Assembly (NCBI GenBank): GCA_946414435.1
Contig: CAMKOM010000033.1
Coordinates: forward strand, 1 to 33,489
Reading direction: 5' to 3'
From: an uncultured Bacteroidota bacterium
GTDB lineage: Bacteria; Bacteroidota; Bacteroidia; Bacteroidales; SZUA-534
Length of the DNA: 33,489 nucleotides
A program made the translations under genes and the position numbers. The notes beneath the pieces were generated by a model. That model was not told where the DNA came from. It saw only the letters and a list, made by a program, of their open reading frames with translations, and made no database searches. Positions 5,630 to 13,994 of the stretch are shown in pieces; position 1 is the first letter of the stretch; the number at the start of each line of letters is the position of its first letter.

Positions 5630-6652
5630 ATGGATAAACAGTTTAATTTTCTGATTTACCGCTCTGCGGATGAGAGCATATCTGTGAATGCGATGGTGCG
5701 CGATGATACGATATGGCTCACTCAAAAGGGGATGGCTGAGTTGTTTGGGACTGATTTGTCATCAATCAGCAGGCATTTGAAAAACATATTTCAGGACGGT
5801 GAACTCGACGAAAAAGTGGTTATTGCAAAAATTGCAATAACCACTCAGCATGGTGCGATTGAAGGGAAAACCCAAACCAGAGAGACGCGATTTTACAACC
5901 TCGATGCCATCATTTCGGTCGGTTATCGAGTAAACAGCCTGCGTGCAACGCACTTCAGAATTTGGGCGACTGGCGTCTTAAAAGAATACATGATCAAGGG
6001 CTTCGCGCTGGACGATGAACGGCTCAAACAGGGGAAAAATGCTTTTGGTAAAGATTATTTCCGTGAATTGCTCGAACGTGTTCGTTCGATACGTGCGAGT
6101 GAACGCAGAATTTGGCAGCAGATAACCGACATCTTTGCCGAATGTAGCACCGACTATGACAAAGATTCCAAGATAACCCATGACTTTTATTCTATGGTGC
6201 AAAACAAATTCCATTATGCCATTACTGGTCAGACAGCAGCCGAAATAGTCCATTCCCATGCAGACAGCACGAAGGAAAATATGGGGCTAATGACATGGAA
6301 AAATGCACCGGAAGGCAGAATATTGAAATCGGATGTTTCAATTGCAAAGAATTATCTCGATGAAAAGCAGATTCGGCAGTTGGAGCGTTCTGTAACAGGC
6401 TTCTTTGACTACATAGAAGACTTAATTGAGCGTGAAAACACTTTCACAATGGAAGAATTTGCAAAAAGTGTCGATGAATTTCTGGCATTTCGCAGATATG
6501 AAATTCTCCATGGCAAGGGCCGGGTTTCCAGAAAAGCCGCGCTGCAAAAAGCAGAAGCTGAATACGATATTTTCAATAAAACTCAGAAAATTGATTCCGA
6601 TTTCGACAAGGCGGTCAAGAAAATGCTTGAGGATGAAGACAAAAACAAATGA
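5630..6652 (+). CDS. rhuM: RhuM family protein (virulence protein RhuM homologue)
   Basis: This 340-aa protein begins MDKQFNFLIYRSADESISVN. It carries the conserved family segments IWLTQKGMAELF (a helix-turn-helix-like region, about residues 27-40) and YRVNSLRATHFRIWAT near residue 110, and has a charged helical C-terminal half. Length and order match the RhuM family (COG3943), first named in a Salmonella pathogenicity island and common in mobile DNA. Its biochemical role is not established. The start at 5630 is chosen for GGAGGTGAG just upstream. The gene is visibly more AT-rich than its neighbours, points the other way and has its own promoter, so it looks like an acquired moron. Confidence 0.85.
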   Translation: MDKQFNFLIYRSADESISVNAMVRDDTIWLTQKGMAELFGTDLSSISRHLKNIFQDGELDEKVVIAKIAITTQHGAIEGKTQTRETRFYNLDAIISVGYRVNSLRATHFRIWATGVLKEYMIKGFALDDERLKQGKNAFGKDYFRELLERVRSIRASERRIWQQITDIFAECSTDYDKDSKITHDFYSMVQNKFHYAITGQTAAEIVHSHADSTKENMGLMTWKNAPEGRILKSDVSIAKNYLDEKQIRQLERSVTGFFDYIEDLIERENTFTMEEFAKSVDEFLAFRRYEILHGKGRVSRKAALQKAEAEYDIFNKTQKIDSDFDKAVKKMLEDEDKNK

Positions 6653-6685
6653 TTGTCATTTGAGCATGACTTTGTTGAGCATGGT

Positions 6686-7048
6686 TTAACCTCTCAAATA
6701 ATCCTCAATCGCGGCTTTTGCCTCAATCCATCCCATGCACACAACGGCCTTGTATCCGCTTTCGGTGAGCAGTTCGATGTATTGCTTTTGGGCATCCGAG
6801 ACGCGGCCGCCTTTTGGCTTTTTCATCTCGATGAACAGGCCGCCGTATTGTCGGTTTGCCCATGCCAGGAACAGATCGGGGACGCCTGCGCGGACGCCTT
6901 CGGCTTTGAGTTTGCTGGCCACAATGATATTGCGCTCGCCACCGTTCGGGATGGCGAACAGCGTGTTTTCATGCAGTCCGAAGCCGTGGCAGGCGAGCGC
7001 CCACCACTGCATGAGCGTGACTTGCTCGGTGTGTTCGAGGGATTTCAT
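6686..7048 (-). CDS. VRR-NUC domain endonuclease
   Basis: A 120-aa single-domain protein with the VRR-NUC (PD-(D/E)XK) signature: Gln near the N-terminus in EQVTLMQWW, then GVPDLFLAW with the catalytic Asp, and FIEMKKPKGGRVSDAQ with the catalytic Glu and Lys. Stand-alone VRR-NUC proteins in phages are proposed structure-specific nucleases, for example at Holliday junctions or flaps during replication and packaging. The start overlaps the stop of the 68-aa gene (ATGA). It is the last gene of the kinase-lysis operon and faces rhuM, which ends 33 bp away. Confidence 0.88.
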   Translation of the reverse strand: MKSLEHTEQVTLMQWWALACHGFGLHENTLFAIPNGGERNIIVASKLKAEGVRAGVPDLFLAWANRQYGGLFIEMKKPKGGRVSDAQKQYIELLTESGYKAVVCMGWIEAKAAIEDYLRG

Positions 7049-7251
7049 GATTCCACCTGTATCCAGCTTGCGCCGCAGAGCTGAGTTTCGCCGTCATCAT
7101 TCCAGCATTCCGTATCGCGTTTGATTTCGTCGGTGCACGGGTATTCGTTGTCATCCGTCTCGATGCGCAGGCACTCGCCATCGGGTGTGATGAATATGCG
7201 GATATTCAGCAGGCAGAGTGTGCAAAGCGTGACAAATAGGAACGGTTTCAT
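7045..7251 (-). CDS. Small secreted or membrane-anchored Cys-rich protein, 68 aa
   Basis: The start ATG at 7251 overlaps the amidase stop and is preceded by GGGAG. The N-terminus MKPFLFVTLCTLCLLNIRIF is a signal peptide or anchor. The remaining ~48 residues are acidic, with four cysteines that could form disulfides in the periplasm. No family is recognised. Its place between the amidase and VRR-NUC genes, with overlaps on both sides, hints at a lysis or envelope role. A longer in-frame start at 7305 exists but would lie inside the amidase gene and has no better ribosome-binding site. Confidence 0.65.
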   Translation of the reverse strand: MKPFLFVTLCTLCLLNIRIFITPDGECLRIETDDNEYPCTDEIKRDTECWNDDGETQLCGASWIQVES

Positions 7252-7793
7252 TTGCACACTCCCATATTCAGCTTTTCGAGTATCTGCTGTTTGAAATGAA
7301 TCCACCTTGCGTTACCGCATACCTTGTAAAACTCATTGAAATCATCGCCAACGAGCGGACGCGGGCACGCCTTGTGCGTGACATCGTAATGTCGGATCAC
7401 ATGGTCAATGTCGATGTGATAGATTTGCATGAGTTCGGCGATAAAACCTGCGGCAATGTCGAGCGTCTTTTCTGGGATAAACCAGTCGTTGTCTTCGACG
7501 CTCTTTGTTTTGCATGACAGCTTGCGATCCATGAGGTCGATTCCGATGGAGTTGTAGTTGTTTGCGCCGCAGTAGGTCGTTTTGCCCGAGGTTGCGCAAT
7601 GATATGCGGCCAGATTGCAGGGCACGATGGATTGCACGTCGTTTTCGCAGATGGCGAAATGCGCGCTCTTTGCCTCGTTGCATCGGTAATAGTACTCATA
7701 GCACCATTTGGCGTTGCATCCGGGGGCAACGGGATAGTGGCAGACGATCCATGCTATCTTTTGGCCGTGTCGGCCTGTGTAGTGTAGTGGCAT
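7248..7793 (-). CDS. N-acetylmuramoyl-L-alanine amidase (Amidase_2, endolysin)
   Basis: This 181-aa zinc amidase of the T7 lysozyme/PGRP fold cleaves the bond between MurNAc and the peptide stem. Predicted ligands are His19 in AWIVCHYPV, His135 in RHYDVTHKACPRP and Cys143. NSIGIDLMD is the usual central strand. No signal peptide is visible, so release would need a holin, consistent with the holin-like gene at 31244. It overlaps the transglycosylase gene by 40 bp in another frame. The phage thus appears to encode two muralytic enzymes side by side. Confidence 0.9.
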   Translation of the reverse strand: MPLHYTGRHGQKIAWIVCHYPVAPGCNAKWCYEYYYRCNEAKSAHFAICENDVQSIVPCNLAAYHCATSGKTTYCGANNYNSIGIDLMDRKLSCKTKSVEDNDWFIPEKTLDIAAGFIAELMQIYHIDIDHVIRHYDVTHKACPRPLVGDDFNEFYKVCGNARWIHFKQQILEKLNMGVCK

Positions 7794-8239
7794 TTCATCA
7801 GCTCCCTGACCATCCAGACGAGGCCGCGCGCCTCACTGGTTGCGCCTCTGCGCCGGTAATTGTGACCGCCCATGTTGTAGGCGATGATGACATCTTCGAA
7901 TCTGTGAAAGGAAGTTTGAAGGTGTTTGATATAGCGAGCGGCTGCGCGTGTCGCACATTCGAGGTCGTGCGGGTCGCCGCAGCCGAAGCGCCTGGACGTC
8001 GCCGGCATGAGCTGCCAGAATCCCGCCGCGCCTTTATCGGATACCGCTTTATCCGTGCAGCGGGATTCGGCAACCATCAAAAAGTAGAAATCCCTGCTCA
8101 CCGCTTCGCTTTCGAGGATCGATTCTACTTTGCTTCGGTAGGGTGCGCATCGTTCGATATCACACCCGAAACACAGACGGACTTCAAAGAAAACGAGAAT
8201 GGCGCTCAATATGAGCACAAAGATGGCTAGTGCGCGCAT
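7754..8239 (-). CDS. Membrane-anchored lytic transglycosylase (SLT domain)
   Basis: The 161-aa protein has an N-terminal hydrophobic segment (MRALAIFVLILSAILVFF), either signal anchor or SAR-type helix. A lysozyme-like SLT domain follows, with catalytic Glu58 in MVAESRC, then GAAGFWQLMPATS and, further on, IIAYNMGG. It cleaves the glycan strand between MurNAc and GlcNAc. The start at 8239 gives the cleanest anchor. An in-frame ATG at 8263 has GGGG close by and adds eight residues. It overlaps the kinase gene by 13 bp. It may be the second endolysin or an entry-stage muralytic enzyme. Confidence 0.85.
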   Translation of the reverse strand: MRALAIFVLILSAILVFFEVRLCFGCDIERCAPYRSKVESILESEAVSRDFYFLMVAESRCTDKAVSDKGAAGFWQLMPATSRRFGCGDPHDLECATRAAARYIKHLQTSFHRFEDVIIAYNMGGHNYRRRGATSEARGLVWMVRELMKCHYTTQADTAKR

Positions 8240-8940
8240 GGTTCGAACAATCCCGCCTGGCATGCACCCCAGGGTGAATAGAAATCATCGAAGGCTTCGA
8301 GGTTTTGCGTGAGCTGTTCGGCGACTTTGTGCGCCGTTGCTTTGAGCTGTGATTTATCCTGATCGTTTTCCCAGGGCAGTGACACGACGCGGGTCATTCT
8401 GTTCATGAACGCTTTGAGCCGTGCGATCTCGACATCGAGGCTTTCGAGATACTGCATGGACAGCCCGCTTTCACAGTCACGTGCGCGCGCATCCGCACGG
8501 CGTTTGCATGCGGCCGGGGATGCATCGAGGAATATCGCGGCCGTCGGGAAATGGATGTTCGTCTGCATGCATCGGTGGCTCGAAATGTACGAGCGGAACT
8601 CATCGAACGTAAAGAAGCCGTCCTTCATCTGGACCATCGCGAAATACAGGTCGCCGAAATAGCTCCGATCCATGACGAACCATCCATAATCCGAGAGCGC
8701 GCCCCATTGGGCGAACTGCGTCATGGCATACCGTTTCGACAGCAGATGCTCCTGCATGGTGTAGGCGTACCGCTTCGAATCCTGATAGTACAGCGGCAGG
8801 AACGGGTTTGATTCGACGGGTTCGAGCAGCAGTGTCGAACGGCATCCCGTATCCCGGATGGCGTCCGTCAGGTGCTTCGAAAAGGTCGTTTTGCCCGCGC
8901 CGATATTGCCTTCGATGATGATGTAACCGGATTCTCTCAT
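8227..8940 (-). CDS. Deoxynucleoside kinase (dNK family)
   Basis: A 237-aa nucleotide-salvage kinase that phosphorylates deoxynucleosides to feed phage DNA synthesis. The P-loop GNIGAGKTT is at residues 11-19, the catalytic Glu is in LLEPVESNP (Glu40), DRS of DRSYFGDLYFA is at 91-93, and an Arg-rich LID (CKRRADARARDCE) closes over ATP. These match the TK2/dCK/dGK-like family. Substrate preference cannot be read. The start at 8940 follows GGAG. The mRNA leader can fold into a nested hairpin covering the start region (8941-8994). It is the first gene of a leftward operon with two lysins and VRR-NUC. Confidence 0.9.
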   Translation of the reverse strand: MRESGYIIIEGNIGAGKTTFSKHLTDAIRDTGCRSTLLLEPVESNPFLPLYYQDSKRYAYTMQEHLLSKRYAMTQFAQWGALSDYGWFVMDRSYFGDLYFAMVQMKDGFFTFDEFRSYISSHRCMQTNIHFPTAAIFLDASPAACKRRADARARDCESGLSMQYLESLDVEIARLKAFMNRMTRVVSLPWENDQDKSQLKATAHKVAEQLTQNLEAFDDFYSPWGACQAGLFEPCAH

Positions 8941-8994
8941 GTGCCATTCTCCGTTCACGAATGAACACAAAAGATGTTCATTCAGACATGGCAC
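8941..8994 (-). promoter_or_regulatory. Nested hairpin in the kinase mRNA leader
   Basis: A perfect 9-bp inverted repeat, GAATGAACA (8959-8967) and TGTTCATTC (8975-8983) with a seven-base loop, lies inside outer arms GTGCCAT (8941-8947) and ATGGCAC (8988-8994). The outer arm touches the kinase start codon. In the transcript this would bring the start region into a stem. It could instead be a DNA operator just downstream of the promoter. Confidence 0.55.
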
Positions 8995-9041
8995 ATAATA
9001 TCATCATGTTTAGGTGATTTAAAGAATCAAATATTCACCTA
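8995..9041 (-). promoter_or_regulatory. Promoter of the kinase-lysis operon with flanking inverted repeat
   Basis: Minus-strand TTTAAA (9023-9018) and TATTAT (9000-8995) have a 17-base spacer. TAGGTGA (9011-9017) and TCACCTA (9035-9041) form a perfect inverted repeat straddling the -35 element, a plausible repressor site. No matching regulator can be assigned. Confidence 0.5.
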
Positions 9042-9436
9042 TTACATTATCAAAACATTTCAAAATATATCATTTGACAAATTCAAAAAAACGCGATACC
9101 CCTGCGCACGAAACGCGGTAACTTCAATCGTGAGAGGTCACCGCGCGCAATTCGTGTCGATTGTATCGGTGAAGCGCATTTCAATCGGTGTCAGAGTGTA
9201 TCTTAAAAATCGGTCCAGAGTGACTGATTGGTCACCTCGTGGTGAAACACGATTTCGCCTAACGCCGCATGAACACTGCGTTACATTCGATACAATCGTC
9301 TCGAAACGGTGACTTCCTGCATGCTTTTGTTGTGTTTCATTACATGGAACACAACTAAACAGATATACAACACAATGATCACGTGTTTTTATGCGCGTTT
9401 CGAGACAATTGACTTCTTTTTGGAGGTGACCTTGAG
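9042..9436. other. Non-coding region upstream of the integrase, likely attP/regulatory region
   Basis: No gene is supported here. The segment holds an 8-bp inverted repeat with an 11-base centre, GTTGTGTT (9329-9336) and AACACAAC (9348-9355), which has the size of a tyrosine-recombinase core site. The 10-mer GATACAATCG occurs at 9289-9298, at 9462-9471 and inverted at 9158-9167. A consensus -35 TTGACA (9074-9079) has no good -10. The hexamer GGTCAC or its complement recurs at four places. Without a host junction the attP core cannot be fixed. Confidence 0.45.
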
Positions 9437-9496
9437 ATGGATGGCGACTACTACGAAAAAAGATACAATCGATTTATACAACACTTTGATCACGTG
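9364..9496 (+). repeat. Pair of 22-bp direct repeats, one inside the integrase coding region
   Basis: The segments at 9364-9385 and 9475-9496 share 20 of 22 bases: TATACAACAC, two differing bases, then TGATCACGTG, where TGATCA and CACGTG are both palindromic. They are 111 bp apart and the second lies in codons 13-20 of the integrase gene. Arm-type integrase or excisionase binding sites are the likeliest explanation. Confidence 0.5.
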
Positions 9497-10435
9497 ACAT
9501 GGTGTGGAATTGGCAATGTTCGCGTGGTAATAGACATGTGGAAAAGCGAAACCAATGCTTCAAATTCTACATGGTATCATCGGATAACAGAGCTTGTCGC
9601 ATTCCAGAGATGGTGCATGGACAATGGCGAGACACCGCGAAAACAAGCTGTTTTGAACTATTATGCCGAACTGCGCGAAAGGGGATGCCGTGGTTCGTCT
9701 ATCCGTGCCGTTCATATACGACTGAAAGCATTTTTTGATTATTTGTATAAAAACGATTTGTACATCGACGCCATGCACGGCGTCGCTGTTCCGACCGGTG
9801 AATATCGCGAAAAAACATGCCTGAATGCAGGCGAAGTTCGAACACTTCTTCAGAGAATAACGAGAATCAGAGACAAAGCGATCGTTTCGCTCATGGTCTA
9901 CTGTGGCCTTCGATGTGTCGAAATCTCAGAGATGCAGTGGGGAGACATGGACGGCGACCGCATGATGGTTCGCGGCAAAGGCCGAAAGGACAAAGCAGCC
10001 ATCATCGTTCTGCCGATAAGTGTTCAAAATCTGCTTCGAGAATGGAAGGCTGCCACACCTGGGGGAACGGATGACGCGGATTTCGTTTTCGTGTCGGATT
10101 GTCGAAGATGCAGTGCGCCGCTTTCCTCAGTGAATGTGTCGAAAACCGTTCGATATATTCTGAAATGTCATCTGCCGGAAAAGAAGGGTATCACACCGCA
10201 CGGACTGAGGCACACGGCGATCACGCTGGCCGTCGAGGCGGGCCTGGACATTCACCGCGTGTCACGATTTGCGCGGCACAAATCGATCTCGACGACCTCG
10301 GTTTATCTGCATGACAATGAGAAATTCACCGATCCCGTCGAATCTCACATTGAATCCATGGTCGAAACGCAGGAAAAACCACAGGCCATCGACGCTCAGA
10401 TTAAACAGGCACTGCTCAAACTTCTAAAATCCTAA
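9437..10435 (+). CDS. int: Tyrosine recombinase / phage integrase
   Basis: A 332-aa site-specific recombinase. The N-terminal core-binding (SAM-like) domain spans about residues 20-115 and the catalytic domain about 125-300. Active-site residues are visible: Arg159 in YCGLRCVEIS, His255 and Arg258 in HGLRHT, His281 in FARHKS and nucleophile Tyr290 in TTSVYLH. GGAGGTGA at 9422-9429 supports the start. It would integrate and excise the circular phage DNA at attP, probably in the repeat-rich upstream region. No excisionase is recognised. Its 3' end overlaps the last late gene by 12 bp, convergently. Confidence 0.93.
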   Translation: MDGDYYEKRYNRFIQHFDHVTWCGIGNVRVVIDMWKSETNASNSTWYHRITELVAFQRWCMDNGETPRKQAVLNYYAELRERGCRGSSIRAVHIRLKAFFDYLYKNDLYIDAMHGVAVPTGEYREKTCLNAGEVRTLLQRITRIRDKAIVSLMVYCGLRCVEISEMQWGDMDGDRMMVRGKGRKDKAAIIVLPISVQNLLREWKAATPGGTDDADFVFVSDCRRCSAPLSSVNVSKTVRYILKCHLPEKKGITPHGLRHTAITLAVEAGLDIHRVSRFARHKSISTTSVYLHDNEKFTDPVESHIESMVETQEKPQAIDAQIKQALLKLLKS

Positions 10436-11014
10436 CGATTCGCTCAATATCTCTTGCCCGGTCTCCATGATGATGCGGTCGATTTCGTCGCCGTGATTCT
10501 CCATGAGCCAGTCGGCGAATGCGTCTTTGTAGTAAATCGGCGTGGCGCCTTCGTCGGTGCGTCCGTAGCCCCAGAGCTTTCGCTTGCCCGATCCGATCCC
10601 GAAGTATCCCGAAGGACGGACAGGCGCGCCGCCAAAATAGGGCTGTTTGGTCTCGATGCCGGGGGATGCGCTCGTATCCTGGGCTTTGCGAAAAGTCACC
10701 CATCTGCGGCCATACTTGAACCGATAGGGCTTGGTTTCGTGCCAACGGTTGACCGGCGCGCCAAAACCTTTGACGCGTCCGATGTTCGGCGCGATGCCGT
10801 ACATCGTGACCGTTCCCTTGCGCAGGTCCTGTCTGAGCCAGAATCGACCGCGCCGTTTGTCATCTTTGAGGTTCGGTTTGTCGATGAACGGCGATGCCGG
10901 CTGAACTGCATCTCCGAACCGTTTAATCTCTTTTCGGACTGCGGTTGCCCATTTGCCGATGAGCTTGTCATCGATGATCTTGATCCTGTCGTATAAGTCG
11001 GAAATTGCACTCAT
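10424..11014 (-). CDS. Hypothetical late structural protein, 196 aa
   Basis: The last gene of the late operon, starting MSAISDLYDRIKIIDDKLIG and immediately following the fibre gene. The protein is basic and Gly/Arg-rich, with a segment WVTFRKAQDTSASPGIETKQ and no membrane helix. I do not recognise the family. Its position after the fibre gene suggests a baseplate, fibre or tail-completion role. A fibre-assembly chaperone is one option, but the composition does not resemble the usual Tfa type. Confidence 0.6.
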   Translation of the reverse strand: MSAISDLYDRIKIIDDKLIGKWATAVRKEIKRFGDAVQPASPFIDKPNLKDDKRRGRFWLRQDLRKGTVTMYGIAPNIGRVKGFGAPVNRWHETKPYRFKYGRRWVTFRKAQDTSASPGIETKQPYFGGAPVRPSGYFGIGSGKRKLWGYGRTDEGATPIYYKDAFADWLMENHGDEIDRIIMETGQEILSESLGF

Positions 11015-11017
11015 AAA

Positions 11018-11983
11018 CTACACCGAACGAATCGCCCAGACCTGAAGATTTGAACCTGTTCCCGGGTTGATCTGTGCCGAAACGGATTTCAGAATCCTGT
11101 ATTTGTGCGAAGTGACAGAATCAATCGTATCATCTGCCTGAATCCAGTTGATGGTATTCGTTCCCTGTGTCATCCCCTGATAGATGGCAGTGCCGCGATT
11201 TACGTGAAACGCAGCCGCCCCCGATGAGCTGCTGTTATAAACCTCGAAGGTCAGGAAATACATCCCGCCGACACCGTTGCTCAGAATGGTCGGATTCGTT
11301 TCGAAAACATTACTACACTCGACAGAGCCGTTTGCATAGACATCACCGCCAACAGATATATCCGTATCGAACTGCACACTTGATTCAAAAAAAGCATATC
11401 CAGATGCGGTGAAATCGCTTTCACAAGTGACATTTCCTCCAAAAGTCTTGCTTCCGGCGATGGTCTGGTCTTCCCCTTCGTCGGCATCGCCGTCGGCATG
11501 CGTTGTCACCGTCCGCTCCAACAGCCGCTCGAAGTCGCCCAGCGATACATTGGCCGCCGAATTGACAGCGACGGTGGATGCGTTCCCGATGGTCACATTG
11601 AACGCCACCTGAACAGACGTGCTCAATTCGCTCATCGATGGAATATATATACTCGCCGATTGGTCTGACTGTGCCGCAAAGACGACGGCATCCGCATCCG
11701 TCTGCGTTGAAAGTCTGGCCAGAATGGCAACCGTTTTGACATTCACGGCCTGCTGCTGATTTGTATATTCGGCGACGATGCGCGCGACGGTTCCCGTTGC
11801 CGATGATGTTTTGATGGTCCCCGTCGGTCCGGTCAGATCGCCGGGTGTAATCGTCGAAAGCGCATTGATATCTTTGTAGGCCGTCGATGACAGCGCGCCA
11901 ACGAATACAATCTTATTGGCACTCGTTGCCTGTGCAATCAGTGCGATTCCGCTTTCGGTGAGCACGCGGTTTTGAAATTCCAT
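11018..11983 (-). CDS. Tail fibre protein
   Basis: This 321-aa protein begins MEFQNRVLTESGIALIAQAT, the kind of N-terminus found in P2 gpH-like fibres that dock to the baseplate. It continues with Ser/Thr/Ala/Gly-rich repetitive sequence typical of fibrous beta structure (for example GGNVTCESDFTASGYAFF and DISVGGDVYANGS). The C-terminal ~90 residues look globular and would be the receptor-binding tip. It is short for a myovirus fibre. The gene is downstream of gpI as in P2-like phages. It determines host range by inference from position. Confidence 0.75.
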   Translation of the reverse strand: MEFQNRVLTESGIALIAQATSANKIVFVGALSSTAYKDINALSTITPGDLTGPTGTIKTSSATGTVARIVAEYTNQQQAVNVKTVAILARLSTQTDADAVVFAAQSDQSASIYIPSMSELSTSVQVAFNVTIGNASTVAVNSAANVSLGDFERLLERTVTTHADGDADEGEDQTIAGSKTFGGNVTCESDFTASGYAFFESSVQFDTDISVGGDVYANGSVECSNVFETNPTILSNGVGGMYFLTFEVYNSSSSGAAAFHVNRGTAIYQGMTQGTNTINWIQADDTIDSVTSHKYRILKSVSAQINPGTGSNLQVWAIRSV

Positions 11984-12006
11984 GGTTTGTTCTCCCTGTT
12001 TTTTGG

Positions 12007-12867
12007 TTATACGACTGCGACAGGTCGGATGCCGAACGACGAACCATCGCCGGCAGGAATATAGGATTGAAGTCTGTCACGCATGGTTATTGCGTCTGCC
12101 TGTGTATATGGGCCGCCTCTGTCTGATAAATAATTATTATATCGGCTCAGAGGAACAGGCGCATTGTTGACAATGGTGTTCGCGCGCGCCGCCGTCAATC
12201 CCGAAAAAACCGAACGCAGAGCAATGGCAACGTAGTTGGAATTGTCGACAGTTTCGATCCAGACGTCATATTGTACATCCGGATGATCCGCAGGCTCACA
12301 GAGTGCATTCGTGTCAAACCACCGCAATACATCCCCGGTGACCGCTGTCGCATTTGTCTCGAAAGTTCCCTCGAAATAAAAGGTAAAACCATCCGGCTTT
12401 GTGGTCGTATGCCCCAGCATTTCGAGGCATTCGGTAAACCGTTTAAAGTTAGTCTCCGTACTTTCGATGAAATTGTCATCGAGGTTGACGTGATAGATGA
12501 ACGGCTCATCCAGTGCATCGTTAATCGACGTCGAATCCGTGTCAAACAGCGCATTCACCATCTCGATGACCGCGCCGACAGTCCCTGCATAACGCGTCCA
12601 CGTTTTGGCCTTTAATATAATATTCTCACGCGTTGCCCTGGGCAAATCCGGATAATAGGGGATCGCGCCCAAATCGTAGGCAATCTGCGCCAGTTCGTCA
12701 TCGCGGCATGCGGCAAGGGATGCCGCAGAGTTTTCGCATGGCAGCGCATTACATCTGGATTCAAGCCTGCGAATGAGTTCATCCACGGCACCGCACAAAC
12801 TCTCCATAAAGGAATTCTGAGCAAATCGCGGCAATAACGAATAGGAACGGCAATCATACAGTTTCAT
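12007..12867 (-). CDS. Tail protein I (P2 gpI-like baseplate component)
   Basis: A 286-aa baseplate protein. The N-terminal ~130 residues match the P2 gpI type, with the LARATRENIIL-like segment here reading LPRATRENIILKAKTWTRYAGTVGAV split by short loops, followed by a variable C-terminal half. gpI lies at the baseplate edge between gpJ and the fibre, and the gene order J-I-fibre is kept here. It overlaps the gpJ gene by 14 bp. At 286 aa it is longer than P2 gpI (about 176 aa), because of an added C-terminal domain of unknown role. Confidence 0.8.
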   Translation of the reverse strand: MKLYDCRSYSLLPRFAQNSFMESLCGAVDELIRRLESRCNALPCENSAASLAACRDDELAQIAYDLGAIPYYPDLPRATRENIILKAKTWTRYAGTVGAVIEMVNALFDTDSTSINDALDEPFIYHVNLDDNFIESTETNFKRFTECLEMLGHTTTKPDGFTFYFEGTFETNATAVTGDVLRWFDTNALCEPADHPDVQYDVWIETVDNSNYVAIALRSVFSGLTAARANTIVNNAPVPLSRYNNYLSDRGGPYTQADAITMRDRLQSYIPAGDGSSFGIRPVAVV

Positions 12868-13993
12868 AGTTGACGCTCCAATCGATTCGACGGAATGACC
12901 ACGTCTTTTCTATTGCGACGTAATTATACATCGGATCGACGACCGATACATATTCCGTTTTCACGCCATTCTCATCTGGCGTCTGGGCACGTCGGCACAG
13001 CTCGGACAGGCTGAAAGGCTCACCGAGATGCGTCATCAGATATTCGCAATAATCGCGGACATCCTTTTCAAATTTGGCCCGTCCCGAAACGGCATTCTTT
13101 GCGCTCAATCCAACGATGAATGCGGGATAAATCATGGACTGTTCGGCCATAAAGATTTCGACCGTATCGCAAACGGGCTTCCAGGCATTATCGGTCAAAG
13201 CAATACGGACGCGCTCCATGACCTCTGATTCTTCCTCTGAAGATGTCAGATTCACCAATACATAAACTCTCGCCCTTCCTTCGACAAATCCGGCGTCACC
13301 ATATCGCAGACAATAGGCATCGAGGACGCGCCCGTCCGCCTCTTTGGCGCGCTGTTCATAAGCCGCCGCAGGCCCGCCCGCAGACACAGCCGAACGCTTT
13401 GCAATAATATATTGCCGGTAAAGTTCATCGCCTTCGTCGGTGTATGTGAATTCATCTTTTGCACCGCCAGAGACGGTTGTATTGGAAACACTCAAAACGA
13501 GCCCCGGTATTGGTGTCAATATATTCGTGATTTTGCCGACCTCGATATTGTTTTCATCCAAAACATTCTCGTTGTCATATCCGACGAACAGAATCGGAAC
13601 GCCTGATAAATAAGGCTCGAGTGCATCTTCGACGATTTCGGCCGGCGTGAACTGAATCCCGTTGTCATCGGCAATGATGAACTGTCCGGGCACGAGCGCG
13701 ACGCTGTCATCGACTTCGACACTCACGCTGCATGAAGCATGGATTGGCCCCGGCCTTGGCAAATTGAACGTCTCGCCAAGCGCATCGAGATATTCCCCCG
13801 TGGCCGTCGACAGATATCTTTGTTTGGCCTGCGCGTTGAATTTCTGTACAAGCACGCCAAATATATAAGCAATTACGGCCGAAATGGCGAACTCATCCGA
13901 ACCGATCTGCATCTCTTTTCCCGTCGATTCCCGATAATATTGTTTGATCAGGTCGAAGACGGATTCTGTGTTCATGTCGTTGATAAAGTCCAT
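12854..13993 (-). CDS. Baseplate assembly protein J (gpJ/gp47-like)
   Basis: This 379-aa protein has the features of the baseplate J family: an N-terminal helical region with ATGEYLDALGETFNLPR, a beta-rich middle with VPGQFIIADDNGIQF, and DGRVLDAYCLRYGDAGFVEGRARVYV split across the central domain. It forms the wedge ring of the baseplate with gpW and gpI. The start at 13993 has GGGAG upstream and lies just past the stop of the gp25-like gene. A longer frame opens further upstream at 14041, but it lacks a good ribosome-binding site. Confidence 0.9.
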   Translation of the reverse strand: MDFINDMNTESVFDLIKQYYRESTGKEMQIGSDEFAISAVIAYIFGVLVQKFNAQAKQRYLSTATGEYLDALGETFNLPRPGPIHASCSVSVEVDDSVALVPGQFIIADDNGIQFTPAEIVEDALEPYLSGVPILFVGYDNENVLDENNIEVGKITNILTPIPGLVLSVSNTTVSGGAKDEFTYTDEGDELYRQYIIAKRSAVSAGGPAAAYEQRAKEADGRVLDAYCLRYGDAGFVEGRARVYVLVNLTSSEEESEVMERVRIALTDNAWKPVCDTVEIFMAEQSMIYPAFIVGLSAKNAVSGRAKFEKDVRDYCEYLMTHLGEPFSLSELCRRAQTPDENGVKTEYVSVVDPMYNYVAIEKTWSFRRIDWSVNYETV

Positions 13994-13994
13994 A

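Noticed and set aside
9138-9430. Operator array built on GGTCAC/GTGACC (four occurrences)
   Set aside because: The motif is only six bases, spacing is irregular, flanks are not conserved and one copy is the integrase ribosome-binding site. It was left as a remark and not called.
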